Positions 31,338 to 42,180 are shown, counted from the first letter of the stretch. The stretch: 64,000 nt of DNA from Flabesymbios commensalis (GCA_964017125.1 OZ024902.1:39417865-39481864), one strand, 5' to 3'. Program-made: numbers and translations. The notes: a model not told the origin generated them from the letters alone.

Positions 31338-31669
31338 TCTGCCACACTTACTGCGATAAGCGCCCCACCTGAAAATAATACATTTATGCCAAACTTGGAA
31401 ACCCGATTATGACACGCCCGGGCATTTCAAGGCCAAACAGGCGCTATTGCACCTCCGCGCGTGGAAAGCGCGCCCTGATCAATGGCGCGGCATTAAATTA
31501 TTCAAACAATCCACCGGTGTGTGATTTCCCAGTCAAAATGGCCGCTCTGGGTCAGATCCGCGCAGCCGCAGACAGAGCACCGGAAGGACAAAGGGTCTGA
31601 GCCTCGGCCTGGTATCAAGGTGTCCCGACCAATGCAGGGCTAACTTCTCAAACATGGGACTGGTGCGCA

Positions 31670-31738
31670 AAGCCAAACAGCAGCAACTGCCCACTTGAAA
31701 AGTAAGTTGTTACTGTCGTCTGTCGCTGCAGGACGTCA
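31670..31738. mobile_element. hp70 hairpin element (copy B)
   Basis: Counterpart of 24050. Confidence 0.8.
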
Positions 31739-32050
31739 TTGTCTCACCACCTCGTGTCCACATTGCACAGGTCATGGTCACAGCGCCACCCGACGACAAG
31801 TGCCGTTCCCAGAAAAACTACGCAATACCAAAAGGAGGTAACGGCTTACTTGAAAAGTAAGCGGGTACAGCATCCTGGCTTTCAACGGCCACTGTCATCT
31901 TCAACTGTTCGAGGTTGATTGATAGCGGGCTGAAACAAAACTTTCATTCTACCTGCATGGTAGCCGTATGAATAATTAATCTCGCGTCATCACTTATATC
32001 AGCGCATGCGCGCCATCCTGACGCCGAACATGTTCACCCTGTTGCCCGGT

Positions 32051-32130
32051 ACAGTGACATGCAAAGTCAAAAAGCAGTGACCGATTACCTAAAACGTGAG
32101 ATGCTGCTGCCTTTTGGCTTTGCACGTTTT
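32051..32130. mobile_element. hp70 hairpin element, decaying (copy B)
   Basis: Counterpart of 24432 with at least five extra unpaired substitutions. Confidence 0.7.
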
Positions 32131-32306
32131 TAGGTTTTGATGGTAATCAACCCTCTGAACACACACAATGTCACAGTTATGGATTACATGATACAACGCC
32201 ATTTTTAGTAAAATTAACGAAAGAATGGATGAATAATTCCATTGAAAAAAGGTTCTGAGCTTTCATTGTTGGTATTTTGGGTATTCTATTAAAATGTTTA
32301 GTCGAT

Positions 32307-32482
32307 TTAACCCTTTGACCGCCAAATTATTAAATTGGAATTTTCACCCGCCTGAAATTGTGGTTCGCTAACGCGATCCACAACTTTAAGTCAGTGAAAA
32401 TTATTCTAATTTGACAAAATAGAGGTTAACTATTTCAAAATATTGCTGACTGACACGTTTTATCTTTAACATGTTTACTTTT
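32307..32482 (+). mobile_element. TTAA-type MITE, right end lost (copy B)
   Basis: Counterpart of 24685. TTTGACCGCC here against TTTGACTGCC in copy A; the B form is closer to the family consensus TTTAACCGCC. Confidence 0.75.
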
Positions 32483-32784
32483 CCAAAAAACAATCACAAC
32501 ACAAACTGTCAATCGTGAGGTGAAAGTGCATTGACAAGCGATTTTGGTGCATGCATTGTTGGAAATGTCTTTTTCAATGATTCAATGGTCTTGGATGCAA
32601 CGCATGAGGAACGTCTCATTCATACTTCATGAAAAGAGTGGCTCTATTCCTGATTCTATTAGATGAGCATGACTTCAAAATCCCCGTAGACGCCTTATAT
32701 TTACGGTTACCATGCAGAGGCCATCCTGGAGATGATGAGGGAACATATGGCCAGATTGAGGGCTTATTCTCAAATATAACTGCC

Positions 32785-32867
32785 TATTCTTCCGGGCAAA
32801 GCCAAACGGCAGTATCTGCTTACTTTTCAAGTAAGCAGATACTGCCGTTTGGCTTTGCAGAGCGGTA
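32785..32867. mobile_element. hp70 hairpin element, near-perfect (copy B)
   Basis: Identical to the copy at 25163-25245. Confidence 0.95.
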
Positions 32868-33617
32868 TTGTGTGAGGTGCCGATCCCGGCAGCGCGGCAA
32901 TTAGCACGTCTCTGATAAAACCAGGTGAAAACGGTGACAAGCGCAAATGTAGTTTCCAGCACACGGACTCCATTACGGTGAATGCGTTATTCATGCGGCA
33001 TTCTGGCGACATGGCACCATGCCCATTGCCAAAATAAAACCCGCGCAAGAAAGCCGCGGGATGTGTGTGCTGGGCTGTCGGTCGGAGAGTAAAATGCTTT
33101 TATGCCGGGTCTCGGTGGGCCCGGTTTATTTTGATCATGCTGATCCTCGCACGCCTGGGACCGGACCAGTCAGCCAGAATTCAGCACGGTAAATAGTGGC
33201 GTAATGAACTGGTGAATTGCGCTCCCTCAAAAACTAGCGTCTGTCCCGGCCGGTCTGCAGCCGTCCGCAGAAGCGTGCCGCCCACGGAAAGCCAATGTCA
33301 GTTGGACATGCATTGCATTCCAACTAGGCTGCCCAGTAATTAAGTTGTGTACCAACGAAGGAGGCGGTTGATTGGGGGCCGGTGACCCCCGCTGGCCGGT
33401 GTCCCTCTGGACTGCCCCCTTTCCTCACACATAGTCCCGCTCTCAGTCAACAGCCCGCGGCGAATCCGTCTTATTTCTGTCACGTTCAGCTTCTGGCACG
33501 CTCAGAACCCCCCAGCTTGTCCGGTGTCGGTGGAAAGATCACGCGTAGGCCTCCGCAAATAAATCAAAGTCTGAATAGTTGTGTGTGATATTGTGTGGGT
33601 TTTTCGCGGCGGGACCC

Positions 33618-33814
33618 CGGCCGCGGAGTGTTGTTTTCACCGGGATCAATAGACCAAGAGACAGTGCCGCCGCGGCAGAATAATCAAGTCTTGTTTGACT
33701 GATCTAGCACTATTTGACAATTTATCCCATTCTTCACCGGAAGTCTCCGGCCCCGCGGGCGTCCACGGGTCGACGTTGGGCCGGCGTCGCGAGACGCCGG
33801 CCCAGCGTCGACCC
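33618..33814. other. 197-bp segment present only in copy B
   Basis: Bounded by GACCC on both sides (33613-33617 and 33810-33814), so copy A is what a deletion between two GACCC repeats would leave. The segment ends in an hp109-type GC-rich palindrome (33765-33814). Confidence 0.93.
33765..33814. mobile_element. GC-rich hp109-like core palindrome
   Basis: CGGGTCGACGTTGGGCCGGC, GTC, GCGA, GAC, GCCGGCCCAGCGTCGACCCG, with one mismatch (ACGTTGG / CCAGCGT). The usual ends are missing. The GTCGAC arm is not seen in other copies yet is present on both sides. Confidence 0.85.
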
Positions 33815-34900
33815 GGGGCCGCTCACCAGCCACATCCACAAGTGCTCAGTTTGGACGGTCACGGAGTCGGTGTAAGTCCGGGACGGCGATGGAGCGGGCG
33901 GGACCGTGTAAAATTGAATTGGCCAAGTTTGACCAGGCATGGATCCCGGGCGGGCCGTGTCCACAGTCTGGCTGTCTTAATCCCCCGAAATACCGGGAAA
34001 TGTGCGCAGAATGCCCCGGCCCCAGTGCCGCTACTCGCCGGTCTTTGTCTGCCCCCTCAGCACGCAGTATGGATCCAGTCTCTTTTGTTCTTCGGTAGTC
34101 AAATCCGGGGTCATCATCCCCCGCGTCACCACCTTATAAATCCATCTATCTAACCATATGCGCGTTCCAAATAGGGTACTATGCGGCATATTTTGTGGAG
34201 TTATTCATGCACTGGGTTGAATAAGAGTTAACAGTCGGCTGTTTAAGCGTTATTGTGTGATGCATGGACGCCACTGGAAGTTTGTTTCTTATCGTCACAC
34301 TTTAAACATTCCTTTTTTTATTGGCACCACCTATTGTACATGCATTTTGTATCTAATGAGACAATGAGACAAATGAGACAATGTCAAATTATTTTAAAAG
34401 CGAATCCCTTTATTAAACGTTATTTTTATAATTTATGTTGAAATACTTTTTCTAATATAATTTTGTACGTGAACGTAAAATAAGACAATGTCCACATTAT
34501 TTAAAAAGCGAATCTCTTTATTAAACGTACGATTTATTTTAAAATACTTTTTATAATAATTATAATTTATCATGGACATAGCCATGGTGCTATCAAACTT
34601 CAAGCAGCTTATTTTTGTGCTGTTATCGATCTCTCATGTTATATGATTGGGCCTTAATAACACGGCACAAGTATCACAAGCAACAACCTAATTATGTTTG
34701 GTATATTTCACTGAGAACATAAATCGCGCACCATTTACATGAGAAAAATAGTTTTGAATAATCACATAATTTCCGATAGTAATTACAATTATTTTTTCGT
34801 ATATAATATAGATTACCTGCAGAGAAAACGGGCGATCTAATGGAAATGGGGCAACATTGTGGAATATCATAATAATTAATTAAAGTTGTGTGATGCAATT

Positions 34901-34969
34901 CTGCCATGCAAAGACAAACAACACTAACTGCTTATTTTTCAAGTAAGCTGTTACTGTGGTTTGCTTAGC
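34901..34969. mobile_element. hp70 hairpin element (copy B)
   Basis: Counterpart of 27082 with CAAACAACACT in place of CAAACAGCACT. Confidence 0.8.
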
Positions 34970-35109
34970 ATTGCCGAATTGAATTCCTAGTTAGCAAGAC
35001 ATTACGCCACACTGAGTGAGCCTCAAGGTTGCGGGTCGAACATGGCTCGGGATCGAATGGCTCTGTACTGTCAACTTAAATGGTAATGTAAATTTTAATT
35101 ATTTCATTG

Positions 35110-35340
35110 CGGGGACTTTAGACGTCAGAGTCTGACGTCTATAGACGTCAGATTCTTACGTCTAAAAAAGATCCTCACAGTGAAAAATCAAAATATTTTT
35201 AATGACCGTAGACCCTTAACACAGGTATTCAAATGAAGCAGAAAGAGCTATTTAGGACATTTATGATATAAAAAAACACCGTTGTTTTATTGGTGTATAT
35301 GCAAATATTTCAGTGCTTTACGGGTAAACAGGTTACACGT
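35110..35340 (+). mobile_element. GACGTC-hairpin MITE (copy B)
   Basis: Counterpart of 27290; one base longer (ATGACCGTAG against ATGACGTAG). Confidence 0.8.
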
Positions 35341-35974
35341 CGCTAGCCTAACTCTTTTATAATTCTACAAATTTACATTATAATTCCGTTATTTAAAGTT
35401 GATAACTCGACTAAAATGGCATGTGACATTGTACAATGTACCGTACCGTACGAAATGAGTGTTTTAACAACAGGATTAGTAAATCTTTGGTCTCAAATAA
35501 AGCAAATTAATATGAGTAAGTTTCACCCACTTGAAGATGTGCTACCGCGACCCACACCTTCAAGTGGATGAAAATTTAAATAAGGTAACTTAGCGGGTGG
35601 AGGGTTACAACTTCCATGTTATTTTCAAGTGCCAGTTCAACTCCCACAGAAGATGCAGACAGCCGTCCACGCGTGCCGGAACGTCGTCTTCTGGAGTATG
35701 GCCATACAGTCGTCTTTTGGGACCGTCTGCGGCCAGTCCACTACTGATGTCTGTCAACTCGCTCCGTATCTTGTCCGATCCGATGAACGGACAACAAGGG
35801 ATCTGCGCCGCAGCGAGACAAGATACCAGTCCTCTCACACGACATCTGATAGCCCTGGACCTTGTCAGGGCTCTTTCGCGCCGACCGCGGGGAGCAATTC
35901 GTCTTGAGGACAATTCCTGCCCGCCGTCCCCGGTAATGGCGGATTGACAGTAAAAGAACGAGGGGAATTCCCAG

Positions 35975-36060
35975 AAAAATCACCCTCATTCGATGTTGGT
36001 TTAATGGTGGGCCAGTGTCGCAGCCATTAAACCTACATCGGATCCCGGTTGCCAGGGAGG
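35975..36060. mobile_element. hp109-like element, partial
   Basis: TTCGATGTTGGTTTAATGGTGGGCC / CAGCCATTAAACCTACATCGGA pair around AGTGTCG; the right side ends TTGCCAGGG. One arm has lost the GGCCC block, so it lies between intact and relic states. Confidence 0.7.
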
Positions 36061-36299
36061 AGTCTCTGTTGCCCCAGACCAGGGGGTTCACTGGTCACAC
36101 CAGACAATCGCTCCCCACTGCCCAATTACTCGCCATGTCCATTCTCAAACAGTATGACAAACAGAGTTTGCTGTCAATACGCGTAGTTAATTCCCAGATG
36201 TATGGATATTTTGATAATAACGCGAAACTCTGACAAGCACGGTGAGCTCAGGCCACTTGACCTCTTGACATGTGATATTGGCCAACTGTTTCATCGATA

Positions 36300-36535
36300 T
36301 TTCCTCCTCTGACACCCAGCAACTTGTACAGCACTCAACGAGCAGCGACCATGTTGGTGTTACAGCAGGGTGGTCGCTACGCTTTCGTGCTGAGGGTATT
36401 TATTTGTGTGGGTTTACTACATAATGAACACATGGTTCGAGACTTATGTGGTATCCCTCATTATATCATAGTATGACTCTGATTTTTTTTGGTGCATTCA
36501 TATATTTGGTCCCATGCCAAGTAAGGACTGATGAA
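36300..36535. other. Unannotated DNA with a small dyad
   Basis: CAGCGACCATGTTGG / CAGGGTGGTCGCT-type dyad near 36345-36380, flanked by ACCCAGCA and TGCTGAGGG, loosely like hp109 ends. Otherwise nothing recognised. Confidence 0.4.
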
Positions 36536-36567
36536 CATAAGTAATATCTGCATGACAACATCCCAAG

Positions 36568-36815
36568 AGAATGAATGAATGAAAGAATGAATGGATGAAT
36601 AAATGAATGAATAAATGAATGAATGAATGAATGAATGGATTAATTAATGAATGAATGAAGAAATGAATGAATGAATAAATGAATAAATGAATAAATGAAT
36701 GAATGAATGGATGTATGAATGAATGAATGAATGAATGAATGAATGAATGAATGAATGAATGAATGAATGAATGAATACACGAATGAATGGATGAATAATT
36801 GAATAAATTAGGTAA
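36568..36815. repeat. (GAAT)n / (AATG)n microsatellite
   Basis: Long interrupted tetranucleotide run. The sequence to the right (TAAATTTATGGGGGTTTATG, TCACTTTTG) looks like the tail of a minus-strand SINE, so this run may also have grown from a SINE tail. Confidence 0.93.
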
Positions 36816-36899
36816 CTATTCAATAAATTTATGGGGGTTTATGTCACTTTTGTTTATATAATTATGTATTATGTGAAACTCAATGACCTCGACCTCTTT

Positions 36900-37060
36900 T
36901 GTTTTCACCGAGCTGGCTAATACAATGAAGTATGGGGAAGGCTCTTATATGACCTTGTTTTCACCGAGTGACGTCACTGCGTTTCACACAATAAGGTGTG
37001 GGGGAGGGGGTGTTATATAACCTTGTTTTCACCCAGTGACGTCACTACGTTTCACAGATT
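36900..37060. repeat. ~66-bp tandem repeat with TGACGTCA sites
   Basis: TATATRACCTTGTTTTCACC, SAGTGACGTCACT and CGTTTCAC repeat twice (36947-36990 and 37013-37056). A third, poorer copy lies at 36890-36910 (TTTTGTTTTCACCGAG). Each good unit has a perfect 8-bp CRE-type palindrome TGACGTCA. Confidence 0.85.
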
Positions 37061-37061
37061 A

Positions 37062-37115
37062 TAGGTTAAACTGGTTCAGGAGAGCATCCTGGGGATGGTG
37101 AGGGGTGATAACCAG
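37062..37115 (-). mobile_element. SINE 3' fragment
   Basis: TATAGGTTAAACTGGTTCAGG, AGAGCATCCTGGGGATGGTG is the reverse of the SINE 3' region (CATCATCCTCAGGAGGTTCTCC). Confidence 0.75.
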
Positions 37116-37133
37116 TTGACACAGATTATACAT

Positions 37134-37350
37134 CAGGGCTGGGGTCGATTATAATCATAATCGTCCGATCACGATTTTTAATCGATTACATTGTAATCGT
37201 AATCATAATCGTAATCATATTTTTTTAAATCGTGTAATCATAATTGTAATCGTAATCGAGAATAAAATATGACCTGTAATCATAATCATAATCGTAATCG
37301 ATATTCTGAAAGCACTGTAATCATGATTATATTAAATCGTAATCACTATT
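37134..37350 (+). mobile_element. Probable hAT-like element end with TAATCG array
   Basis: Begins CAGGGCTGGGGTCGATTATA, followed by many TAATCG/TAATCA words on one strand (about 20). CAGGGYTGGG-type starts followed by a low-complexity ATCG run are typical of non-autonomous hAT ends in animals. No matching right end was found, so it may be truncated. Confidence 0.5.
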
Positions 37351-37483
37351 TTTTAGCATAATTATATCACAATAAATAAAATATCACTTGAACCGATTTA
37401 TATATTTTTTTAATTTAAATATTTAGAACAGTTCGGTAAATTTCGCTTTAGGCCTATAATACTTTTTTTCATATAGCATAGAG

Positions 37484-37790
37484 GAGGGTGGCCCTAGGGT
37501 AGTGGTTAGCACCGTTGCCTTTCACGCCAGAGTTCGGGGTTCGGTTCCCGGTCTCAGCGGTTTGAAAGAAACAAAAATGTTTCTTCCCCATGCACGTGTA
37601 AAAGTCAGTATCGTGGGGAGGCTCGGTGACCGAGAAGTAGCGTGCTCGGCCTCAGACCGCCAAGGCTCGAATTTCGAAACCTGCGTCTGGAGGACAGTGT
37701 CATCTCATTCATCTCAGGAGGTTCTCCTGGCCCAGTTTAGCCTATATGTGCACAAAGGGGGCCTAAGGCTCGATTCATTTCATTTCATAG
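37484..37790 (+). mobile_element. tRNA-derived SINE, full length, best copy
   Basis: GGTGGCCCTAGGGTAGTGGTTAGCACC-type head (in part) with A box near 37499-37512 and B box GGTTCGGTTCC (37538-37548), a good match to GGTTCGANTCC. The body has CGGTTTGAAAGAAACAAAAA, GTGACCGAGAAGTAGCGTGC, TGCGTCTGGAGGACAGTGTC, TCTCCTGGCCCAGTTTAGCC and TATGTGCACAAAGGGGGCC. Tail ATTCATTTCATTTCAT. The plus-strand 118-codon ORF across it is not a gene. Least decayed Pol III promoter of the family here. Confidence 0.95.
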
Positions 37791-37799
37791 AGCATATGA

Positions 37800-39295
37800 T
37801 TTCAAATATAGATATATTGTTAATTGGGCACTTTATAGCACTGGGTATAAATACGTAGATGCATATATATTTTTAAATGTAGATTACCAAGGGGTGTGAG
37901 ACATATACAGCTTGTGTTGGTTTGATGTGTGTACGACGTTGTAGACGCTGGACTGGCATTGGGCCAGCTTTGGATCGGCGTCTCAAGTTTGATGCGTCTC
38001 CGGGTTTTTTAAAGTGATTGTATATAAACAAGTGGTCGTTATTATATCTCAGATTTTCTATTGTAAAACTAATCTAATATCAAATATATTTCCATACTAA
38101 TTCTTAGAATGTAGATTCGATTTATAAGGATACCTTTGTTATTCCATCTCTCACATCCCAGATAATAAGTAGAATAGCGCAGAATGGAATATTTTGTTAG
38201 GTTCAGTAAGATCGTTTGTGGTATTTAAAGGGCGGCCCGGTTAACGCGACGCTATTTATATATATATTATTAATACAATGTACAATGTGTAGGCCTATAC
38301 AAACCTAAGTCTCTTGAACTGACATTCTTTAACACAATATAAATAAATAAAACTAAGCAGATTTCAATTGCAGTTGTTGTTATTTATAGTTTGTTACAGT
38401 TGGTTACAAAACCTTAAAATCATAGTACAATGCTCTAAGTTGGTAGGAATATGCGTAAAGACTTTGTTAAACAATAGCAATGTGGACACACTCTGTATCT
38501 ATGGCAGAACAGCCTCATTTGCATAAATTAAAGATGGCCGCCTTGGCAGCTAAAATATTTTGCAAATTTAGCCACGAAATTGTTATAGTAATATATAAAT
38601 CATTTATATTTCATTTTTCAAGGGGAGGGGAGCGCCAATATTCTTTGTTTTAGTAATTAAAAGTCAATGTCTTTTTTGCGGTTAAGGTCAAGGTAAATTT
38701 CGCTCAAAAGAATAAAACATGGTATATATTGTAGTTTTTCTCTGTCGCCTGAGCAAAATAATTTAAAGTTAAATGTTTCCTGTTGTAAGGTTAATTACAA
38801 ATAGTTTAGCCATTTACTTAATTCGTGATAGCAACCCTTGTGTTGCTAGGCTCTTTTTTACATTTTAAAACAATTCTCAAAACAAATAAAATGACACCGA
38901 AAACGATAAATGGTTTGTGTAAAATAGTCTAATAATAAAATTGCATGTATGCTCATAAAAAGAAATATTTATTGGTCATTACAGATTTAAATAATTGAAA
39001 ATGAGCAACAAATACTTCAGCAGTCAAAGGGTTGACTTAAAAGAAAATATGGTTGCCTACTTAACACTTTGTACACATTTGTATCAGAATAGGTTACTTC
39101 TTGTTGTACAGACTGTCTTGAAAATTAATTTGGATTCTCACATGGAAATGTCTGTCATCGGACGTCTCTTACGCGACATAGTGTAATACACCATGGAAAA
39201 AAATCAGACATTATCTTGTGTCTCACTGATTTCATTGTAGACCCACCACAATCAACATCTCCAACCTCTGTATAGCAATTTAGGCTGGCGCGCTT
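37800..39295. other. AT-rich unannotated DNA
   Basis: Includes a worn hp109-like block (37915-37990: ACGACGTTGTAGACGCTGG, GGCATTGGGCCAGC, CGTCTCAAGTTTGATG) and a TAGGCCTA at 38290-38297. A 63-codon ORF at 38995-39186 lies just upstream of the EExDTR fragment in the same orientation; I cannot link it to that family. Confidence 0.45.
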
Positions 39296-39301
39296 CTGAT
39301 A

Positions 39302-39736
39302 AAACTCATTCGTCCTGGGACAGCAGTAACTATTGTGGAGTATGCTCAAGATGTGTTCTTACCATACATTAAAAACTGGCTAAAGAATGCCAACAGGCTT
39401 GACATTGCTTGGGATGTTTATCTTAAGATTAATCTCTTGAACATCACATTCGACAGAGTCGAGGGACTGGCGATCGACTGAAAGTGACTCTTTCCACCAA
39501 GATATCGTCAAATTGGGCTGTTTTTTAAGAGTTTATTGCACCAAGGCAGAGCTGTTTACCCTTCTTTCTAAGGAAGTAGAATGTATGGTCGTACCTGCTG
39601 GCAAGATAGTTGTGACTACGAATGAGTCATCTGCAGTGTATGGGCCTACTCAGATCTGAATCACAACCCGAAGGACATCAGCCCATGATCATGAGGAGAC
39701 TGATACCAGGATGCTACTCCATGTGTATAATGCAGC
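39302..39736 (+). pseudogene. Broken fragment of an EExDTR multicopy protein family
   Basis: Conceptual translation gives blocks in order along the plus strand: RPGTAVTIVEYAQDVFLPYI, then RLDIAWDVYLK, RGTGDRLKVTLSTKISSNWA, KAELFTLLSKEVE, and a final HDHEETDTRMLLHVYNAA (39683-39736). This order and the H-EExDTR-xxLH signature match an uncharacterised, high-copy protein family that I recall from many invertebrate genomes, probably carried by or expanded with mobile DNA. Its function is not known to me. The blocks lie in different frames with in-frame stops, so this copy cannot make the protein. No introns are seen between blocks. The family assignment rests on memory of its motifs, not on a search. 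Confidence 0.72.
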
Positions 39737-39740
39737 TTTG

Positions 39741-40215
39741 TACCAAATTGTGTGTTTTTATCACATTTTGAACCATTTTACTCAATTTAGGGCACTTGAT
39801 AATAATTTATCGCAAAGAAGGGTATGACCCCCCCCCCCGACCCCCACGCACTATGTTTTGATTAAATAAACTGCTAAAAGCTTTAACAGTTTTGTGGACA
39901 TCTTTAGTAAAACTATTTTTTTATTAATAATTACCGGTACTAGACTTTACTACTTTAAGGGGGGGGGGGGCGGTTTTAAAAATTCCCTGAACAAAGCCTT
40001 TATTCTACTGTTACTAGGTGGCTCCCCTTCCAATATGGATTAGTATACCATTGTGCAGTTTTTATCACAGTTTCAACCATTTTTTTTAACTTAGGGCTAT
40101 TTTTAAATTAACGTGTCGAAAAAGGGGGTGTGGGTCCCCCACGCACTATGGATCCGCCCATGTTTTAATTAAATAAACTGATAAAAGCATCAATAAACAG
40201 TTTTGTAAACATTGT
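39741..40215 (+). repeat. Diverged ~310-bp tandem duplication with G/C homopolymers
   Basis: 39741-39905 and 40050-40215 share TTTTTATCACA, TTCAACCATTTT, ACTTAGGGC, CCCCCACGCACTATG, TTTTAATTAAATAAACTG and AAAAGC. The first holds C11 (~39828), the linker holds G12 (~39959). It lies directly after the EExDTR fragment and may be its 3' flank. Confidence 0.7.
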
Positions 40216-40219
40216 CTTT

Positions 40220-41315
40220 TTTGTAAACATTGTCTTTTATAAAACGTTGTCTTTTGCTAATGAATATAGTTATGATACCCTGGCACAGCATTGATCGGTT
40301 TTGTAGTTTGACAACATTAGCAATGGCTATATATGGGTCAATATTAGTCGAAGTTAACCCTTATTTCAATCTCACGGCGTGACTTCACCTTGAATCATTG
40401 AAATAAACCGGATAATGGATCTGCCGTACCCTAAAATCCCCATATAGAGGCATTGTATGTCGTTGTAAAAATCCTGTGACAGATCTTATTATGTTTCTAA
40501 GGCTTATTGGCGGCCATTTTTATTTTTTACAAATGAGGGCTTGTTAATGTAGACACAAGTTGTGTCCACCTTCGACATGTTTTCTAATACCCCTAGGGAT
40601 CTTGCTGCCAAATTAGAGCATTGTACTATTTTTTGCAGTTTTTTTTCTTAACATAACATTGAATTTTAATAGTGAACGAAGGAGCTCTGGTGTGACATGC
40701 GGTATCGTTAACCAGTAGACCAGGGCCTCTGCCCCTATGGTTCTTGAAATACTGGACACGCCGTACGTCATCATAGTCAAGAAGCAAAGCACTTCTATAA
40801 AAACAACATGAAACTGTCAACATAATAACAAAGTGTATATACACAGGATATTATCATCATTTTAAAGTGGCAACCACAATCCCTTAATTGTAAAACAATA
40901 TGTTCTATTATTCTTGATTTATAAAAAAAGCCTTGCATTTATCTGCTTCTCATGAAAGAATAAATGTGATATAATCTGCGACACTTTTTTGTGGACCTAT
41001 ACCCTGCGAGTCAGATTTATATGAAACGTTTCTTTTTGATGACCACGTTTAAAGTGGGGATTATGTGTTCTTCAGGGATACGTGTTATCTCGGACACCTT
41101 TTTATAACGCGTGGCATATTTATGCGCAACGTTTCTTTTATATATACACTGATGTTGTACATCATCTGTACTGTTATCTTTTCGAAGCTACATTCTCATT
41201 CTCCACCTGACGAAAGAGTTCAAGGAGAACTTCCTTGGTCTAATGATGACATTCACCTGGTGCTCCACGCTAAGTTCCACGTAGAGTGATCTGTCATACT
41301 GGACCAGTGTGATGT
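40220..41315. other. AT-rich unannotated DNA
   Basis: No ORF with recognised homology. Short direct repeat AACATTGTCTTTT (40208 and 40227). Nothing else supported. Confidence 0.45.
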
Positions 41316-41321
41316 CGTGGA

Positions 41322-41396
41322 TAGGCAAGCAAACAGCTGTAACTGCTCAAATGAAAAAAATGAGTTACAGCTGTTCGCCTTTGCAGGGTTGTACAT
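41322..41396. mobile_element. hp70 hairpin element
   Basis: GCAAGCAAACAGCTGTAACTG / AGTTACAGCTGTTCGCCTTTGC with loop ATGAAAAAA. AGCTGTAAC is matched by GTTACAGCT, where most copies have AGCAGTAAC / GTTACTGCT: a clear two-sided change. Confidence 0.88.
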
Positions 41397-41699
41397 ATAG
41401 ACACACAGACTCTCTCTCTCTCGCTTCTCTCTAAAGCACCGCTGATAAAGTGTCCCAATATTTTCCGACTCACCTCACATAACGACACCTATTGGTTTCC
41501 GAATCCCCTAAAGCCACCAGACTGATCCTGGAAAATTGTGTCCCGATATTGGGAGTGTATTCATAAATAGGGAGTCTGCAGTCTGCAATCCGCCGGTGTC
41601 TGTGTCCCCCACTCACACTCCCACCCCCAAACTACCCACTGGGCACATGACGTTGTTGCGACGTTGAATCAACTCCACCATAACTGTGTTAGAGAAATA

Positions 41700-41774
41700 T
41701 TCCTCTGCGAAGAAAAACATCAGTAACTGCTTACTTGTCAAATAAGCTCTCACTGATGTTGACTTATGCAGGGA
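41700..41774. mobile_element. hp70 hairpin element
   Basis: AAGAAAAACATCAGTAACTG / CTCTCACTGATGTTGACTTATGC. CATCAGTAAC and CACTGATG show another mirrored variant (ACATCAGT / ACTGATGT). Confidence 0.8.
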
Positions 41775-41783
41775 AGAATCTAG

Positions 41784-42041
41784 TTAACCCTTGTCCTGCT
41801 ATGCCCGGATATATACGGGGTTAAGGATGTTTTAGATCAATAAAACGCTCACTTAATTTTGATAAAATAGTTTTTAGTAGACGCTTTGTTGATCCAATAA
41901 TTTAATTTTAGACAAGTCTATTTTTCATAAATAGTATTATTTTTCGTCATTTGAAGCTGGAAATTGCGTTAGCAATTCCAGCTTCAAATGACGAAAAATA
42001 CAATTGAAGCAATATCGCGAGGAGCAGTATCTGATAATTAA
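41784..42041 (+). mobile_element. TTAA-flanked piggyBac-like MITE, GAAGCTGG hairpin type
   Basis: 258 bp. TTAACCCTTGTCCTGCTATG on the left; right end worn (AGGAGCAGTATCTGATAATTAA). The perfect central hairpin at ~41941-41998 reads TTTTTCGTCATTTGAAGCTGG, AATTGC, GTTA, GCAATT, CCAGCTTCAAATGACGAAAAA. CCCGGATATATACGGGG is a second small dyad at the left, like CCGAATATATTCGG in the 55060 copy. Confidence 0.82.
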
Positions 42042-42112
42042 ACAGCTATTTTTTGTTGCGTAAGTTCCTTATTTTACATACTAGCCCTGTAACCAGAACG
42101 AGGTTCTTCTGC

Positions 42113-42180
42113 TCCATAAGGCAACCAGTAGTTACTGCTAATATACAACCGAGCATTGAGTTGCTGCTGTTTAGTCTTGC
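42113..42180. mobile_element. hp70 hairpin element, old
   Basis: GGCAACCAGTAGTTACTGCT ... GAGTTGCTGCTGTTTAGTC. The centre no longer pairs. Confidence 0.5.

Larger units (their letters stand above)
28047..35864 (+). repeat. Tandem segmental duplication, copy B (~7.82 kb)
   Basis: Second copy. It retains the 197-bp segment (33618-33814) absent from copy A and has ATTC-type instead of TTCC-type microsatellite. All hairpin elements of copy A are present at matching sites, so they predate the duplication. Two explanations compete: a genuine recent duplication, or two haplotypes wrongly placed in tandem by the assembler. Confidence 0.97.

Noticed and set aside
37502-37858. 118-codon plus-strand ORF
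   Set aside because: It is the SINE body plus flank; the same body elsewhere has stops in this frame.
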